Below the pieces are notes generated by a model. It was not told the DNA's origin and did no database searches. It saw nothing but the letters and a program-made list of their open reading frames with translations. The translations under genes were made by a program, and so were the position numbers. A DNA stretch of 64,000 nucleotides from Sutterella massiliensis (GTDB taxonomy: Bacteria > Pseudomonadota > Gammaproteobacteria > Burkholderiales > Burkholderiaceae_F), in the NCBI RefSeq assembly GCF_016899755.1, contig NZ_JACJJC010000001.1:1-64000 (forward strand), given 5' to 3'. Within the stretch, counting starts at the first letter, position 1. Every line of letters begins with the position of its first letter. This document shows positions 26,337 through 34,057 of this stretch, piece by piece.

Positions 26337-27080
26337 TTATTTCCCGAGCGAAGCCAGACGCGCCTTGGCCGTGACGGCCGCCTCGGAGTCCGGATAGGTC
26401 TTCTGCACCTTCTGGAAGGTTGCGCGCGCAGCCTTCAGATTCCCGGAAGCAGCCTGCGCGGAACCGACAAGGAGCATTGCATCGGCCGCTCGCGGATTTT
26501 TTGGATACTCGCGCAACAACTGGTTTTGCGTCGAGATCACCGTCTTATAGTGCTCGAGCGCAAAGGCTGCCGTCCCCCACCAGAAGAGAGCATCCGGACG
26601 ATAGGGTGACTTCGGCCACTCTGCCGCAAAGCGCTTGAAACCGTTTTCGGCCTGCTTGTACTGACGGTCCTGCAGGTGAAGCACCGCTTCGTCAAAAGCC
26701 TGCTTTTCCTTCGGATCAACCGTCACACTCTCACCGTTGATGACAACCGTCTGCGGCTCAAAAGCCTCCACGCGCGAGTCGAGCGAACCGAAGAGGTCGC
26801 GCGTCGAGCGCTTTTCCATTTCTAGCGCGTTGTAGAGCTCCTCAACCTGCCCTGTCAGATGTCGATTCTGCTCCTTGAGACGGTTGATTTCCGTCATGAG
26901 CTGCATCTGCGCGTTCTTCGAGACGCTCAGATCGGCTTGAATCGCCTTGACGGTTTCGCGCAGATCGAGAATCGCGCGGCGCGCGTCGTCATCGGCAAAC
27001 GCGAATGCCGACCCCGCAATCGAGAGTGCGGCTAGGGCCGCAGCAGTGCGGCGCAGGCAAAGACTGGAACGAAACTTCAT
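26337..27080 (-). CDS. cpoB: Tol-Pal system coordinator CpoB (YbgF)
   Basis: CpoB is a periplasmic protein that links the Tol-Pal machine to peptidoglycan synthesis during cell constriction. The 247-residue protein starts with a signal peptide (core about 10-25, cleavage near AFAFA). It has a coiled-coil trimerisation segment over about 35-90 (heptad-like TEINRLKEQNRHLTGQVEELYNALEM). The C-terminal half is TPR repeats (AFDEAVLHLQDRQYKQAENGFKRF and two more). The ATG at 27080 is preferred because it places the basic signal-peptide start correctly; 27116 adds an unlikely leader. It is the third gene after tolB and pal. Confidence 0.9.
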   Translation of the reverse strand: MKFRSSLCLRRTAAALAALSIAGSAFAFADDDARRAILDLRETVKAIQADLSVSKNAQMQLMTEINRLKEQNRHLTGQVEELYNALEMEKRSTRDLFGSLDSRVEAFEPQTVVINGESVTVDPKEKQAFDEAVLHLQDRQYKQAENGFKRFAAEWPKSPYRPDALFWWGTAAFALEHYKTVISTQNQLLREYPKNPRAADAMLLVGSAQAASGNLKAARATFQKVQKTYPDSEAAVTAKARLASLGK

Positions 27081-27158
27081 TGGATTTCTCAATAGAAAGG
27101 CCGCCGGCAGCCTCATCCGGCAACCTGCGGCCTCGCCAGAAGACTGGATAAAAGTCGG

Positions 27159-27701
27159 TTACTGCGCAGCGGATTCAGCAGCAGCGGGAGCAGCCGTTTC
27201 GGCCGCATACTGCTGCGGATACACGATGTCAGCGCGACGGTTCTGCGCCCAAGCCTCTTCGGTCGAACCGGTTGCAACGGGTTTTTCTTTGCCGAAGGAA
27301 ACAGCCTCAATGCGCGCGGCAGGCACGCCGAGAAGCTGCATACGCTGCTTGACGGCTTCCGAACGCTTCTGACCGAGCGCGAGGTTGTACTCGCGACCGC
27401 CGCGTTCGTCCGTATTGCCCTGAATCACGATCGAGACGTCGGGATGCGCAACAAGCCACTTGGCGTGCGCTTCGACGATCGCAGCGTACTCGGGCGACAC
27501 ATCATAGGAGTCGAACGCAAAGTAGATCGAGCGGTGCGAAAGCGGATTATTCGGATCGGTGAAAGGATCTTTCGGCGTCTCGACAGTCTGGCCGGCAAGC
27601 GTACCCTCTTTGGCCGACTCATCAAGCGAAACCGACGAGCAGCCGCTCAGAACGGCAGCGGCAAGCGCTGCAGCAAGCGCAGCCTTGAAGGGAAAAGTCA
27701 T
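27159..27701 (-). CDS. pal: Peptidoglycan-associated lipoprotein Pal
   Basis: Pal is an outer-membrane lipoprotein that binds peptidoglycan and TolB, tethering the outer membrane at the division site. The 180-residue protein has a lipoprotein signal with lipobox LSGC, so the mature N-terminus is C21. An OmpA-like domain covers about 55-165 with the diaminopimelate-binding pattern GNTDERGGREYNLALGQKRSEAV. A short alanine-rich tail follows. It starts 13 bases after the tolB stop, with cpoB behind it, as in other Tol-Pal operons. Confidence 0.95.
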   Translation of the reverse strand: MTFPFKAALAAALAAAVLSGCSSVSLDESAKEGTLAGQTVETPKDPFTDPNNPLSHRSIYFAFDSYDVSPEYAAIVEAHAKWLVAHPDVSIVIQGNTDERGGREYNLALGQKRSEAVKQRMQLLGVPAARIEAVSFGKEKPVATGSTEEAWAQNRRADIVYPQQYAAETAAPAAAESAAQ

Positions 27702-27714
27702 TTCAAATGCTCCT

Positions 27715-29043
27715 TTATTGTTGATTCACTGCAGCGTCCTGAAGAATCGGCCCCCAAGCGGGTTCTCGAATGTTGCCCTCGCCCGTCAGGCGCGTACTCA
27801 GACGTGCATCGGCAGAACAGGTGCCCAGAACGCCGCGACCGTTTTCTTCGGTCGCATAAACGAGGAAACGGCCGTTCGGCGCAAACGACGGCGACTCGTC
27901 GCGCTCCGTCGTCGTGACAAGAAGATCCTGCCCGGTGGCAAGATCCATCACCGCGACGCGGAACTTGCTTTCGATTCGCGAAATGTAGGCAAGCTTCGTG
28001 CCATCATGGTTAACCGCAGGGCTGATCGCGTAATTCGAACCAAACGTAACGCGCTCGGCGCCGCCGCCCGCGACACGCTGACGGTAGATCTGCGGCGTAC
28101 CGCCGCGATCGCTCGTAAAGTAAATCCACTGCCCGTCGCGAGTAAACGTCGGCTCGGTGTCGATGCCGTAGCTGCGCGTGAAGCGACGCAGTCCCGTGCC
28201 ATCCGAGTTGATGAGATAGATCTGCGTCAAGCCGTCACGCGAAAGCGCCACCGCAAGTTTCGTACCGTCCGGGCTGAAGGCTGGCGCAGAATTGTTGCCC
28301 TTAAAGGCAGCAACGGGCGTACGAACACCGCGCGCTAGGTCGTGCAAATAAACGATCGGCTTCTTGTTTTCAAAGCTCACGTACGCGAGCTTACGCCCGT
28401 CGGGCGACCAAACGGGCGAAATGATCGGTTCGTTCGAAACGAGCGCCTTTTGCGGCATTTCGCCGTCAGAGTCCGACACAATAAGTTCATAGCGGCGAGC
28501 GCCAAGCTGCGCAACGTAAGCGAGCTGAGAAGCGAACATGGGACCTTCACCCGTCAAGCGCGTATAAACGCGGTCGGCGCATCTGTGCGCTGCCATGCGG
28601 ATGTGCTCCTCGCTCGGCGTATACCCAACCGAATCGACGGCCTGCCCCGTTACGGTGTCATAGACGATGCAGCGCACGTCCCAGCGCTTGCCGCCGAGCG
28701 GCGTCACGGAACCGATCACGTAGATCGAAGCCCCTTTTTGCGCGGCGTCGGCCAGTCCTTCGGGTGCAGTCAGATTTTCCTGCGGATTTTCGCCACCGAC
28801 CTCAACGAGGCGAAATGCACCCGAGCGCAACAAGTCGTCGCCAATGATCTTCGCAATGTCGGCGGGCGCACCGCTCGTCCCCTGGAACGGACGGATGGCA
28901 ATCGGCAGCTGATTGGCGCCGACACCGGTAATTTCAATGCGCAGTTCGGCAAGTGCCGGACACGCAGCGAAAGCGCCGAGGGTAAGCCCTGCACCGAGCA
29001 GCGTGCGGCGAGTAAGGGCGGGCGCTTCAAGAGATTGCTTCAC
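27715..29043 (-). CDS. tolB: Tol-Pal system beta-propeller protein TolB
   Basis: TolB is the periplasmic partner of Pal and TolA. The 442-residue protein has an N-terminal alpha/beta domain (RIEITGVGANQLPIAIRPFQG) and a C-terminal six-bladed propeller built of repeats such as ISPVWSPDGRKLAYVSFENKKP and APAFSPDGTKLAVALSRDG. The export signal contains LTRRTLLGAG, which looks like a twin-arginine signal. The start is a GTG at 29043, supported by GGAGAA seven bases upstream; the frame extends further but only over a terminator. tolQRA are not upstream; purH is, with a terminator in between. Confidence 0.93.
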   Translation of the reverse strand: MKQSLEAPALTRRTLLGAGLTLGAFAACPALAELRIEITGVGANQLPIAIRPFQGTSGAPADIAKIIGDDLLRSGAFRLVEVGGENPQENLTAPEGLADAAQKGASIYVIGSVTPLGGKRWDVRCIVYDTVTGQAVDSVGYTPSEEHIRMAAHRCADRVYTRLTGEGPMFASQLAYVAQLGARRYELIVSDSDGEMPQKALVSNEPIISPVWSPDGRKLAYVSFENKKPIVYLHDLARGVRTPVAAFKGNNSAPAFSPDGTKLAVALSRDGLTQIYLINSDGTGLRRFTRSYGIDTEPTFTRDGQWIYFTSDRGGTPQIYRQRVAGGGAERVTFGSNYAISPAVNHDGTKLAYISRIESKFRVAVMDLATGQDLLVTTTERDESPSFAPNGRFLVYATEENGRGVLGTCSADARLSTRLTGEGNIREPAWGPILQDAAVNQQ

Positions 29044-29073
29044 GATGCTTCTCCAGCTTGTTTTTCGAGAGTC

Positions 29074-29113
29074 AAAAAGAGCGCCCGGACAAGCTGTGGA
29101 TTCCCGGACGCTC
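29074..29113 (-). terminator. Intrinsic terminator between purH and tolB
   Basis: On the minus strand GAGCGTCCGG pairs with CCGGGCGCTC (one wobble) across a 15-base loop and runs into TTTTT. It ends only 30 bases before the tolB GTG, so any tolB promoter further upstream would have to read through it. Confidence 0.8.
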
Positions 29114-29130
29114 CTCCTCTCCATCGCATC

Positions 29131-29136
29131 ACTATA
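29131..29136 (-). promoter_or_regulatory. Possible -10 element ahead of tolB
   Basis: TATAGT on the minus strand is a good -10 match, but no good -35 lies 16-18 bases upstream. If used, the tolB transcript would begin upstream of the 29074-29113 hairpin. Confidence 0.25.
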
Positions 29137-29145
29137 AGCGATGAA

Positions 29146-29180
29146 GCTTCTCCCGTGTCCGAGAGGGACTCGGGAGAAGC
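29146..29180 (-). repeat. Strong hairpin behind purH
   Basis: GCTTCTCCCG and CGGGAGAAGC are exactly complementary, and inner bases GTCC/GGAC extend the stem. Only two T residues follow on the minus strand, so it may protect the purH transcript 3' end or act with the terminator 33 bases further on. Confidence 0.6.
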
Positions 29181-29201
29181 AATTAGCAACGTTTGCCTGC
29201 G

Positions 29202-30755
29202 TTAGTGGCGGAAGTGACGCTCGCCCGTGAGAACCATCGCGACGTTGCGTTCGTTGGCCGCATCGATCACTTCCTGATCGCGGATCGAACCGCCCGGCTG
29301 GATGACGGCAACCGCACCGGCATCAACAATCACGTCAAGACCGTCGCGGAACGGGAAGAAGGCATCCGAAGCGGCAACCGAACCCTCGAGCGAGAGACCG
29401 GCCTCTTCAGCCTTCATCGCTGCGATGCGAGCGGAGTCAACGCGGCTCATCTGGCCGGCACCCACACCCAGCGTCATGCCATCACGGACGTAAACAATCG
29501 TGTTCGACTTCACGAAGCGCGCAACGTTCCAAGCGAACATGAGATCCTTCAGCTGCGACTCGGTCGGCACGCGTTCCGTAACGCACTTGAGCGCATCTTC
29601 GGCACAAAGCTGCGTATCGGGGGTCTGAACAAGGAGACCGCCGCCGACGCGCTTGAAGTCGAAGTCGTTGGCCGCTTCGCCCGCAGCCATCTTGAGCAGA
29701 CGCAGGTTCTTCTTCTGCGAGAAGATTTCCATAGCACCTTCGGCAAATTCGGGCGCGATGATCACTTCGGCAAACTGGTGCGCGACGAGTTCGGCGCATT
29801 CACGCGTCACAATGCGGTTGAAGGCGATGATGCCGCCGAAGGCGGACTTGCTGTCGGTCTTAAAGGCCTTGGCGTAGGCTTCAGCCGAGTCGGCGCCAAC
29901 AGCGACACCGCAGGGGTTGGCGTGCTTGATAATGACGCAGCACGGCTCCTTGAAGGAGCGGGCGCATTCCCAAGCCGCATCGCTGTCAGCGATGTTGTTG
30001 TACGAGAGTTCCTTACCCTGAAGCTGTTCGTAGCCCGCCAGCAGACCGGGTGCCACATTCACTTCACGGTAGAAGGCGGCCTGCTGATGGGGATTTTCAC
30101 CGTAGCGCAGATCCTGTACCTTTTCCCACTGGCGCGTGAAGACGGCCGGGAAGCGGCCGGGCTTCTGTTCTTCATCAAGGCTCGTGAGGTAGTTCGTGAT
30201 CATCGCGTCGTACCGAGCAGTATGAGCAAACACCTTCTTGGCGAGTTCGAAGCGCGTCTTGGCACTCACGGCGCCTTCGGCGCGGATTTCTTCAGCAACG
30301 AGCTCGTAGTCGGCCGGATCGACGACGACGGCGACCGACTCGTGGTTCTTTGCAGCCGCACGAATCATCGTCGGGCCGCCGATATCGATATTCTCAATCG
30401 CGTCTTCAAACGTGCAGTCGGGCTTGGCGATCGTCTGCTCGAACGGGTAGAGATTCACGACGACGATATCGATCGGATCGATTTCGTGATCAGCAAGCGC
30501 CTTCATATGTTCGGGATCGGGACGACGGGCAAGAATCCCGGCGTGGATCTTCGGATTGAGCGTCTTGACGCGACCGTCGAGCATTTCGGGGAAGCCCGTG
30601 TAGTCGGCGACTTCCTGAACTTCAATGCCTTCCTGCGCGAGGAGTTTGGCGGTGCCACCAGTCGAAAGAATGTGATAACCCAAGGCAACGAGCTCGCGTG
30701 CGAACGCGACGATGCCGCTCTTGTCGGAGACGCTCAAAAGTGCTTGCTTGCGCAT
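29202..30755 (-). CDS. purH: Bifunctional AICAR formyltransferase/IMP cyclohydrolase PurH
   Basis: PurH carries out the last two steps of purine synthesis: formylation of AICAR with 10-formyl-THF and ring closure to IMP. The N-terminal IMP cyclohydrolase domain (about 1-195) begins [21 protein letters not shown] and has STGGTAKLL and [13 protein letters not shown]. The C-terminal formyltransferase domain includes [24 protein letters not shown] and FIPFRD-like [10 protein letters not shown]. The ATG at 30755 is preferred (517 residues) because GAGGA lies about nine bases upstream. It starts 11 bases after the fis stop codon, so dusB-fis-purH are probably one transcript. Confidence 0.95.
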   Translation of the reverse strand: MRKQALLSVSDKSGIVAFARELVALGYHILSTGGTAKLLAQEGIEVQEVADYTGFPEMLDGRVKTLNPKIHAGILARRPDPEHMKALADHEIDPIDIVVVNLYPFEQTIAKPDCTFEDAIENIDIGGPTMIRAAAKNHESVAVVVDPADYELVAEEIRAEGAVSAKTRFELAKKVFAHTARYDAMITNYLTSLDEEQKPGRFPAVFTRQWEKVQDLRYGENPHQQAAFYREVNVAPGLLAGYEQLQGKELSYNNIADSDAAWECARSFKEPCCVIIKHANPCGVAVGADSAEAYAKAFKTDSKSAFGGIIAFNRIVTRECAELVAHQFAEVIIAPEFAEGAMEIFSQKKNLRLLKMAAGEAANDFDFKRVGGGLLVQTPDTQLCAEDALKCVTERVPTESQLKDLMFAWNVARFVKSNTIVYVRDGMTLGVGAGQMSRVDSARIAAMKAEEAGLSLEGSVAASDAFFPFRDGLDVIVDAGAVAVIQPGGSIRDQEVIDAANERNVAMVLTGERHFRH

Positions 30756-30766
30756 GTCTCTAGTCC

Positions 30767-31090
30767 TCATTTGTTCGCTCTGCTTTGAAGCAGACCGTGC
30801 TCGGCGAGCTTCTTGCGGAGCGTGTTTCGGTTAATACCCAATAGGTCAGCGGCCGCACATTGGTTACTGCGGCATCTCGACATGACATAGAGGAGCAGGG
30901 GTCTCTCTACGGCATGGAGAACGAGCTCGTAGAGCGGATGGGGCTCACGCCCTTCGAGCTGTGCGAAATACTGATCGAGCTGGCGAATTAGAACCTCCTC
31001 GAGGTCGTTGCGCCCGCGCTGAAGATCGGACGCAGGCGCTTGCGGTGCGTCCGTGGGCGGCTGAGGAAGGTCGGGGTGCGTTTTGTGCAT
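30767..31090 (-). CDS. fis: Fis-family DNA-binding protein
   Basis: Fis is a small nucleoid protein that bends DNA and tunes rRNA, tRNA and recombination functions. The 107-residue protein has a proline-rich N-terminal part, the dimerisation helix [18 protein letters not shown] and the C-terminal helix-turn-helix [31 protein letters not shown]. It follows dusB, as in many Proteobacteria. I use the ATG at 31090, five bases beyond the dusB stop; a TTG three codons earlier overlaps that stop and is also possible. purH follows 11 bases after the stop. Confidence 0.92.
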   Translation of the reverse strand: MHKTHPDLPQPPTDAPQAPASDLQRGRNDLEEVLIRQLDQYFAQLEGREPHPLYELVLHAVERPLLLYVMSRCRSNQCAAADLLGINRNTLRKKLAEHGLLQSRANK

Positions 31091-31095
31091 TCGCT

Positions 31096-32097
31096 TCAAA
31101 CGTTCAGCTCTTCTATTCGTGAAGTGGAGGGAAGGCGAGCCGCCTCGAAGAAGGCTTCAACGAGGTCGGTCAGCTGCTTCGGATCGCTTTCGCGGAGGAG
31201 CTTCGGGAGCAATTCTTTCGGATCCGGCAAGGCCCGCAGATAGTATGCGAGATGCTTGCGGATCGAGGCCGCTCCGCGACGGCCCTCATAGTAGTCGAAA
31301 TGAAGCCGCATGTGACGCCGAACGGTTGCTCGAATGATGTCGAGCGTCAAAGCGGTCGCAGCCATCTCACCCCCCATCGCCTGCGAGACCTCGGCAAAGA
31401 TCCACGGACGACCTAGCGCGGCACGCCCGATCATGACGCCGTCGGCCCCTGTTTGCGCTAGCACGCGCCGCGCCTTTGCAGCGCTGTCGATATCACCGTT
31501 AGCGATAACAGGGATGCGAACGCTCGCCTTAACGGCCCGAATCGTTTCGTATTCGGCTTCGCCTCGAAAACCTTGCTCACGCGTGCGCCCGTGAATGACA
31601 AGCATCGCAATGCCGCTCGATTCAGCGAGCGCGGCAATGCGAAGCGCATTCTTTTCCGCCTCCGACCAGCCCGTTCGGATTTTGAGCGTAACGGGAATTT
31701 CGACCGCGCCGCAGACAGCCTCAAGAATGCGCGCAACGAGAGGTTCGTCGCGCAAAAGTGCGCTGCCGCAGGCGGTGGAAAGCACCTTTTTGGCTGGGCA
31801 CCCCATGTTGATGTCAACGACATCTGCGCCCGCATCGGCCGCCGCTTTTGCTGCATCGGCCATGACGATCGGATCCGCGCCCAAAAGCTGCACGACGCGC
31901 AGTCCCGCCTCTTCTTGTTCCACCCAGCGCGTAAGGCTCTTAGCTTTGGCACGCAAGTCGGCGCGCGAAGCTGTCATTTCCGCGACCGCATAAGCGGCGC
32001 CGAATTCGCGGCAAATCGTTCTGAAAGGCAGATCGGTAATTCCGGCCATGGGCGCGAGCATGAGCGCGGGCGCGATCTCGTGCGTGCCAAGCCTCAT
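31096..32097 (-). CDS. dusB: tRNA-dihydrouridine synthase DusB
   Basis: DusB is an FMN enzyme that reduces uridine to dihydrouridine in tRNA D-loops with NADPH. The 333-residue TIM-barrel protein starts with LMLAPMAGITDLPFR. It has the proton-donor cysteine in INMGCPAKKV, LKIRTGW, the histidine of VIHGRTREQG and the FMN phosphate site VIANGDIDS...GADGVMIGRAALGRPW. It overlaps the murU stop by four bases and is followed directly by fis, the arrangement long known in enteric bacteria where dusB translation drives fis expression. Confidence 0.93.
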   Translation of the reverse strand: MRLGTHEIAPALMLAPMAGITDLPFRTICREFGAAYAVAEMTASRADLRAKAKSLTRWVEQEEAGLRVVQLLGADPIVMADAAKAAADAGADVVDINMGCPAKKVLSTACGSALLRDEPLVARILEAVCGAVEIPVTLKIRTGWSEAEKNALRIAALAESSGIAMLVIHGRTREQGFRGEAEYETIRAVKASVRIPVIANGDIDSAAKARRVLAQTGADGVMIGRAALGRPWIFAEVSQAMGGEMAATALTLDIIRATVRRHMRLHFDYYEGRRGAASIRKHLAYYLRALPDPKELLPKLLRESDPKQLTDLVEAFFEAARLPSTSRIEELNV

Positions 32098-32810
32098 CGT
32101 TCCTTCCCGTCGGCCGAGTTGCCGAAAAGCCGCTCTGCGCGCTCAAGCTCTTCGAGGGAGCCAACATTGGCCCAGCGGCCCCGATAGTGTTCGCCCGTTA
32201 CGCGTCCGACCCGAATAAAATCCAGCAGCCAGGGAAACAGCGCCGCACGTCCGTCTTTAACACCCTCGAAAAGCGCCTTGTGGTAAACGCCGAAGGCCGC
32301 AAACGTAAGCTTCTCGCCTTCGAGCACAATTCGGCCGTCGGGCGCGAGCGCAAAATCGCCGCTCGGGTGATAGACGGGATTGTCGACGAGGACAAGATGC
32401 GCGAGCGTACCCTCGGCAGAGAGCGTGCGCCCGACAGCAACGAGCTTGGCGTAGTCGTAATCCGTCACGATGTCGCCAGCTGCGACAATGAAGGCGTCGC
32501 AAGCTTGCGTGAGAACGGGCAGCGCCCGAACGATGCCGCCGCGCGTTTCAAGCGCCTCGGCGGCAGTTTGACCCTCAACCGAGAAATGAACGCGCTGGCC
32601 CCAGCGCGCCTCGTCGCCGAGCACCCCCATGAGGTGCGCGGCGCCTGTAGCTGCATTGACAACGAAGCCGTCGACGCCCGCGCGCGCAAGCGCTCGTATC
32701 TGACGCACGGCCATCGGCACGCCGCCCACTTCAACGAGCGGCTTGGGCATAATCTGCGTGAGCGGACGCAGGCGCGTACCTGCGCCCGCACATAAAACGA
32801 GTGCTCTCAT
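32094..32810 (-). CDS. murU: N-acetylmuramate alpha-1-phosphate uridylyltransferase MurU
   Basis: MurU joins UTP and MurNAc-1-phosphate to give UDP-MurNAc in the recycling route that bypasses GlcNAc synthesis and confers fosfomycin tolerance. The 238-residue nucleotidyltransferase starts with the signature LCAGAGTRLRPLTQIMPKPLVEVGGVPM (LCAGAGTRLRPLT at 6-18). It has the metal site AAGDIVTDYD and ends with RWANVGSLEELERAE. It sits 17 bases behind amgK, the kinase for the preceding step, which supports MurU over a general glucose-1-phosphate nucleotidyltransferase. Confidence 0.88.
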   Translation of the reverse strand: MRALVLCAGAGTRLRPLTQIMPKPLVEVGGVPMAVRQIRALARAGVDGFVVNAATGAAHLMGVLGDEARWGQRVHFSVEGQTAAEALETRGGIVRALPVLTQACDAFIVAAGDIVTDYDYAKLVAVGRTLSAEGTLAHLVLVDNPVYHPSGDFALAPDGRIVLEGEKLTFAAFGVYHKALFEGVKDGRAALFPWLLDFIRVGRVTGEHYRGRWANVGSLEELERAERLFGNSADGKER

Positions 32811-32827
32811 GGGCGCTGCCGACCTTC

Positions 32828-33832
32828 TCAGAAGGTGTAACCCGTTTTTTCTTCGACGCCAGCGAGTTCGTCGATGAGGCGGCGCAGCGGCGAAAGCTCC
32901 GCATAGCGGCCCGCCGTCTGACGCACGTAATTAATAAAGCGAGGCGCATCCTCGAGGTACTTCGGCTTGCCGTCGCGATAGCGGATGCGCGCAAAAATGC
33001 CGAGTACCTTCAAGTGTCGCTGCAGCCCCATAAACTCAATGTCTCGATAGAAAACGCCGAAGTCCGCCGGCACGGGTACGCCAGCCCGGCGCGCCTTTTC
33101 CCAGTAGCGAATGGAAACGTCGAGCACGAACGATTCGTTCCAGCTGATGAACGCGTCGCGCATGAGCGACGCGATGTCGTAGCTCACCGGACCGTAGAGC
33201 GCATCCTGAAAGTCGATCACACCCGGCATCGGATCGCTCACCATGAGGTTGCGCGGCATAAAGTCGCGGTGAACGAAGACCTGCTGCTCATTGAGGTTGC
33301 TGCGTAAAATGGCTTTGACGCTCATCTCCCACCAGGCGCGATGCTTTTCATCCCATTCGACGCCACAGTGGCGCTTGACATACCACTCTGGAAAGAGTTC
33401 AATTTCGCGTCGCAAAACCGCCTCGTCATAGGGCGGCAGAATGCCGGGAGCAGAGGCCGCCTGCCACTTCACGAGTGCAGTCGTCGCTGCATCCATCAGT
33501 CGGAAGGCGTTTTCCTCGTTGAGAACATCGAGGTAAGTTTCGCGTCCAAGATCCGTAATGAGAAGGAACCCTTGCTCGAGATCTGCCGCGAGGATCTTCG
33601 GCACGTTGAGGCCCGCTTTTTCCATCAATTTGGCCACGCGAACGTACTGCGGATTGTTTTCGTGCTCGGGCGGCGCATCCATCACGATGAAACTGCTTTT
33701 CTCCGAGCGAACGCGGAAATAGCGGCGAAAACTCGCATCGGCGCTGGCGGCTTCAAGCGTTTCGGGCTCAAAACCGAATTCGGGGGCGAGGCCGGCAAGC
33801 CACGCGTGTAAGGCCGCATCTCTGGTGCTCAT
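32828..33832 (-). CDS. amgK: N-acetylmuramate/N-acetylglucosamine kinase AmgK
   Basis: AmgK phosphorylates MurNAc (and GlcNAc) at the anomeric position, feeding MurU in cell-wall recycling. The 334-residue protein has the aminoglycoside-phosphotransferase fold: the N-lobe RRYFRVRSEKSSFIVMDAPP, the catalytic loop VHRDFMPRNLMV and the metal-binding GVIDFQDALYGP. Length matches known AmgK proteins. I use the ATG at 33832, preceded by AAGGA at about nine bases. It heads the amgK-murU-dusB-fis-purH cluster and is divergent from lptD across 225 bases. Confidence 0.88.
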   Translation of the reverse strand: MSTRDAALHAWLAGLAPEFGFEPETLEAASADASFRRYFRVRSEKSSFIVMDAPPEHENNPQYVRVAKLMEKAGLNVPKILAADLEQGFLLITDLGRETYLDVLNEENAFRLMDAATTALVKWQAASAPGILPPYDEAVLRREIELFPEWYVKRHCGVEWDEKHRAWWEMSVKAILRSNLNEQQVFVHRDFMPRNLMVSDPMPGVIDFQDALYGPVSYDIASLMRDAFISWNESFVLDVSIRYWEKARRAGVPVPADFGVFYRDIEFMGLQRHLKVLGIFARIRYRDGKPKYLEDAPRFINYVRQTAGRYAELSPLRRLIDELAGVEEKTGYTF

Positions 33833-34057
33833 GCTCAAGGATCCTTCCGCTCAAAATCGGACCGAGCGCGAAGCAAGCGGCTTTTGGGGGCTTCGAAAGC
33901 CCACATGCGCTCGAGCCGCGGTCTTCACGCTCAGCTGATAAAATCGTGACGCTGTCGAATTGCCCGCCCGTTTTGCGGGTGAAATTTCGACGAAAATCTA
34001 AAGCCCATCATTCTAAAGTCCGCTCGCACGGGCTGTCAGTCCATTTCTCGCCTTCGT
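33833..34057. other. Divergent intergenic region amgK/lptD
   Basis: A 225-base gap holding both promoters. A TAAAAT hexamer near 33937-33942 (in GCTGATAAAATCG) is a candidate -10 for lptD, but I find no matching -35. No open frame or RNA gene was recognised. Confidence 0.4.
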
